Of a stretch of 64,000 nt of DNA, positions 63,740-64,000 are shown one piece after another. Each line of letters starts with the position of its first letter. Position 1 is the stretch's first letter. The stretch comes from Salinimicrobium sp963709775. GTDB lineage: Bacteria > Bacteroidota > Bacteroidia > Flavobacteriales > Flavobacteriaceae. Both the position numbers and the translations under genes were made by a program. The notes beneath the pieces were generated by a model that worked only from the letters and a program-made list of their open reading frames with translations, did no database searches and was not told the origin of the DNA. Location of the stretch: assembly GCA_963709775.1 (NCBI GenBank), contig CAVPXS010000017.1, forward strand, positions 62,001 through 126,000, in the 5' to 3' direction.

Positions 63740-64000
63740 ATGCTGAATTACCCAATACGTTTTGAACCCATTCTTAAGGAAAAGATATGGGGAGGAAATA
63801 AACTGAAACAAATCCTACATAAACCCTCAACCTCTGAAAATACCGGTGAAAGCTGGGAAATTTCCGGAGTCAAAGGTGATATTTCTGTAGTGGAAAATGG
63901 TCCTCTTAAAGGAAAGACTTTAAATGACCTTTTAGAGAGGTATAAAGAAAAATTGCTGGGGGAGAGGAACTTTAAAAAGTTTGGAGAAGAATTCCCTCTT
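63740..64000 (+). CDS. manA: Mannose-6-phosphate isomerase (class I), 3' truncated by window edge
   Basis: Zinc enzyme interconverting fructose-6-phosphate and mannose-6-phosphate. The 87 visible residues begin MLNYPIRFEPILKEKIWGGN and include GESWEISG and SVVENGPLKGKTLNDLLERY, typical of class I isomerases from Bacteroidota. The window ends inside the coding region, before the zinc ligands, so catalytic residues cannot be checked. TATCTTTA (63713-63720) is a near match to a -7 element, 19 bp before the ATG. Confidence 0.88.
   Translation, partial: MLNYPIRFEPILKEKIWGGNKLKQILHKPSTSENTGESWEISGVKGDISVVENGPLKGKTLNDLLERYKEKLLGERNFKKFGEEFPL

Overview
The window is a piece of chromosome from a member of the Flavobacteriaceae (Bacteroidota), probably close to Gramella, Salegentibacter or Salinimicrobium. 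The evidence is the Bacteroidota-type 16S rRNA, promoters with the TAnnTTTG -7 element, and typical families (TonB receptor with DUF4249, CarboxypepD_reg-like domains, the MoxR/DUF58/SpoIIM/RDD locus, HAD-ECH type FadB). I could not run a 16S comparison, so the genus is a guess. No phage, CRISPR array or transposase gene was seen; most of the window is core chromosome with small repeat elements in the gaps.

Layout. 1-7.4 kb: EamA transporter (cut by the window edge), accA, dnaB, a secreted protein of the mislabelled 'asparagine synthetase B' type, a broken AI-2E-family permease, an amidohydrolase and a YjbQ protein. 7.8-11.1 kb (minus): thrS-infC-rpmI-rplT, with infC apparently starting at ATA. 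11.1-17.5 kb: an rRNA operon (four tandem promoters, 16S, tRNA-Ile, tRNA-Ala, 23S, 5S, terminator) with paired processing stems. 17.5-18.2 kb: REP-like repeats. 18.3-22.4 kb: a lipoprotein, then a DUF6095/TonB receptor/DUF4249 unit. 22.6-29.6 kb: a light and pigment operon: CarH-like MerR regulator, crtI, crtB, an unknown gene, crtZ, lycopene cyclase joined to TspO, and a photolyase. 29.6-30.1 kb: six tandem 88-bp palindromic repeats. 30.2-37.0 kb: the MoxR/DUF58/DUF4350/DUF4129/SpoIIM/RDD membrane module. 37-45.4 kb: PPIase, NUDIX, acyltransferase, an ECF sigma operon, NDH-2, carbonic anhydrase, Cu/Zn SOD, and a hydrolase-OsmC fusion. 45.6-56.1 kb: a stress-flavoured group (PRC-barrel, membrane-anchored protein, lipid kinase, App1-like phosphatase, M28 peptidase, YtxH, OtsAB, GH15, MscS). 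56.2-62.7 kb (minus): a MarR-headed fatty-acid beta-oxidation operon interrupted by a four-helix-bundle element. The end holds a broken CarboxypepD_reg protein and the start of manA.

Three things stand out. First, a 14-bp motif AAAAATGYCATTTT, with a conserved ACCT downstream, occurs five times, 11-17 kb apart. Second, a four-helix-bundle gene flanked by inverted TACTCAxTACT-type repeats has inserted at the 3' end of the fadB-like gene, and an apparently empty copy of the same repeat pair lies in the 16S-tRNA spacer. Third, the carotenoid/photolyase operon is headed by a regulator that keeps the W-x9-EH and ExHxxG signatures of B12-based photoreceptors. Separately, at least five genes, several of them normally intact core functions, are split by apparent +1 insertions, mostly in short homopolymers. 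This points to sequencing error rather than widespread gene decay, and the lycopene cyclase-TspO fusion may be an artefact of the same kind.
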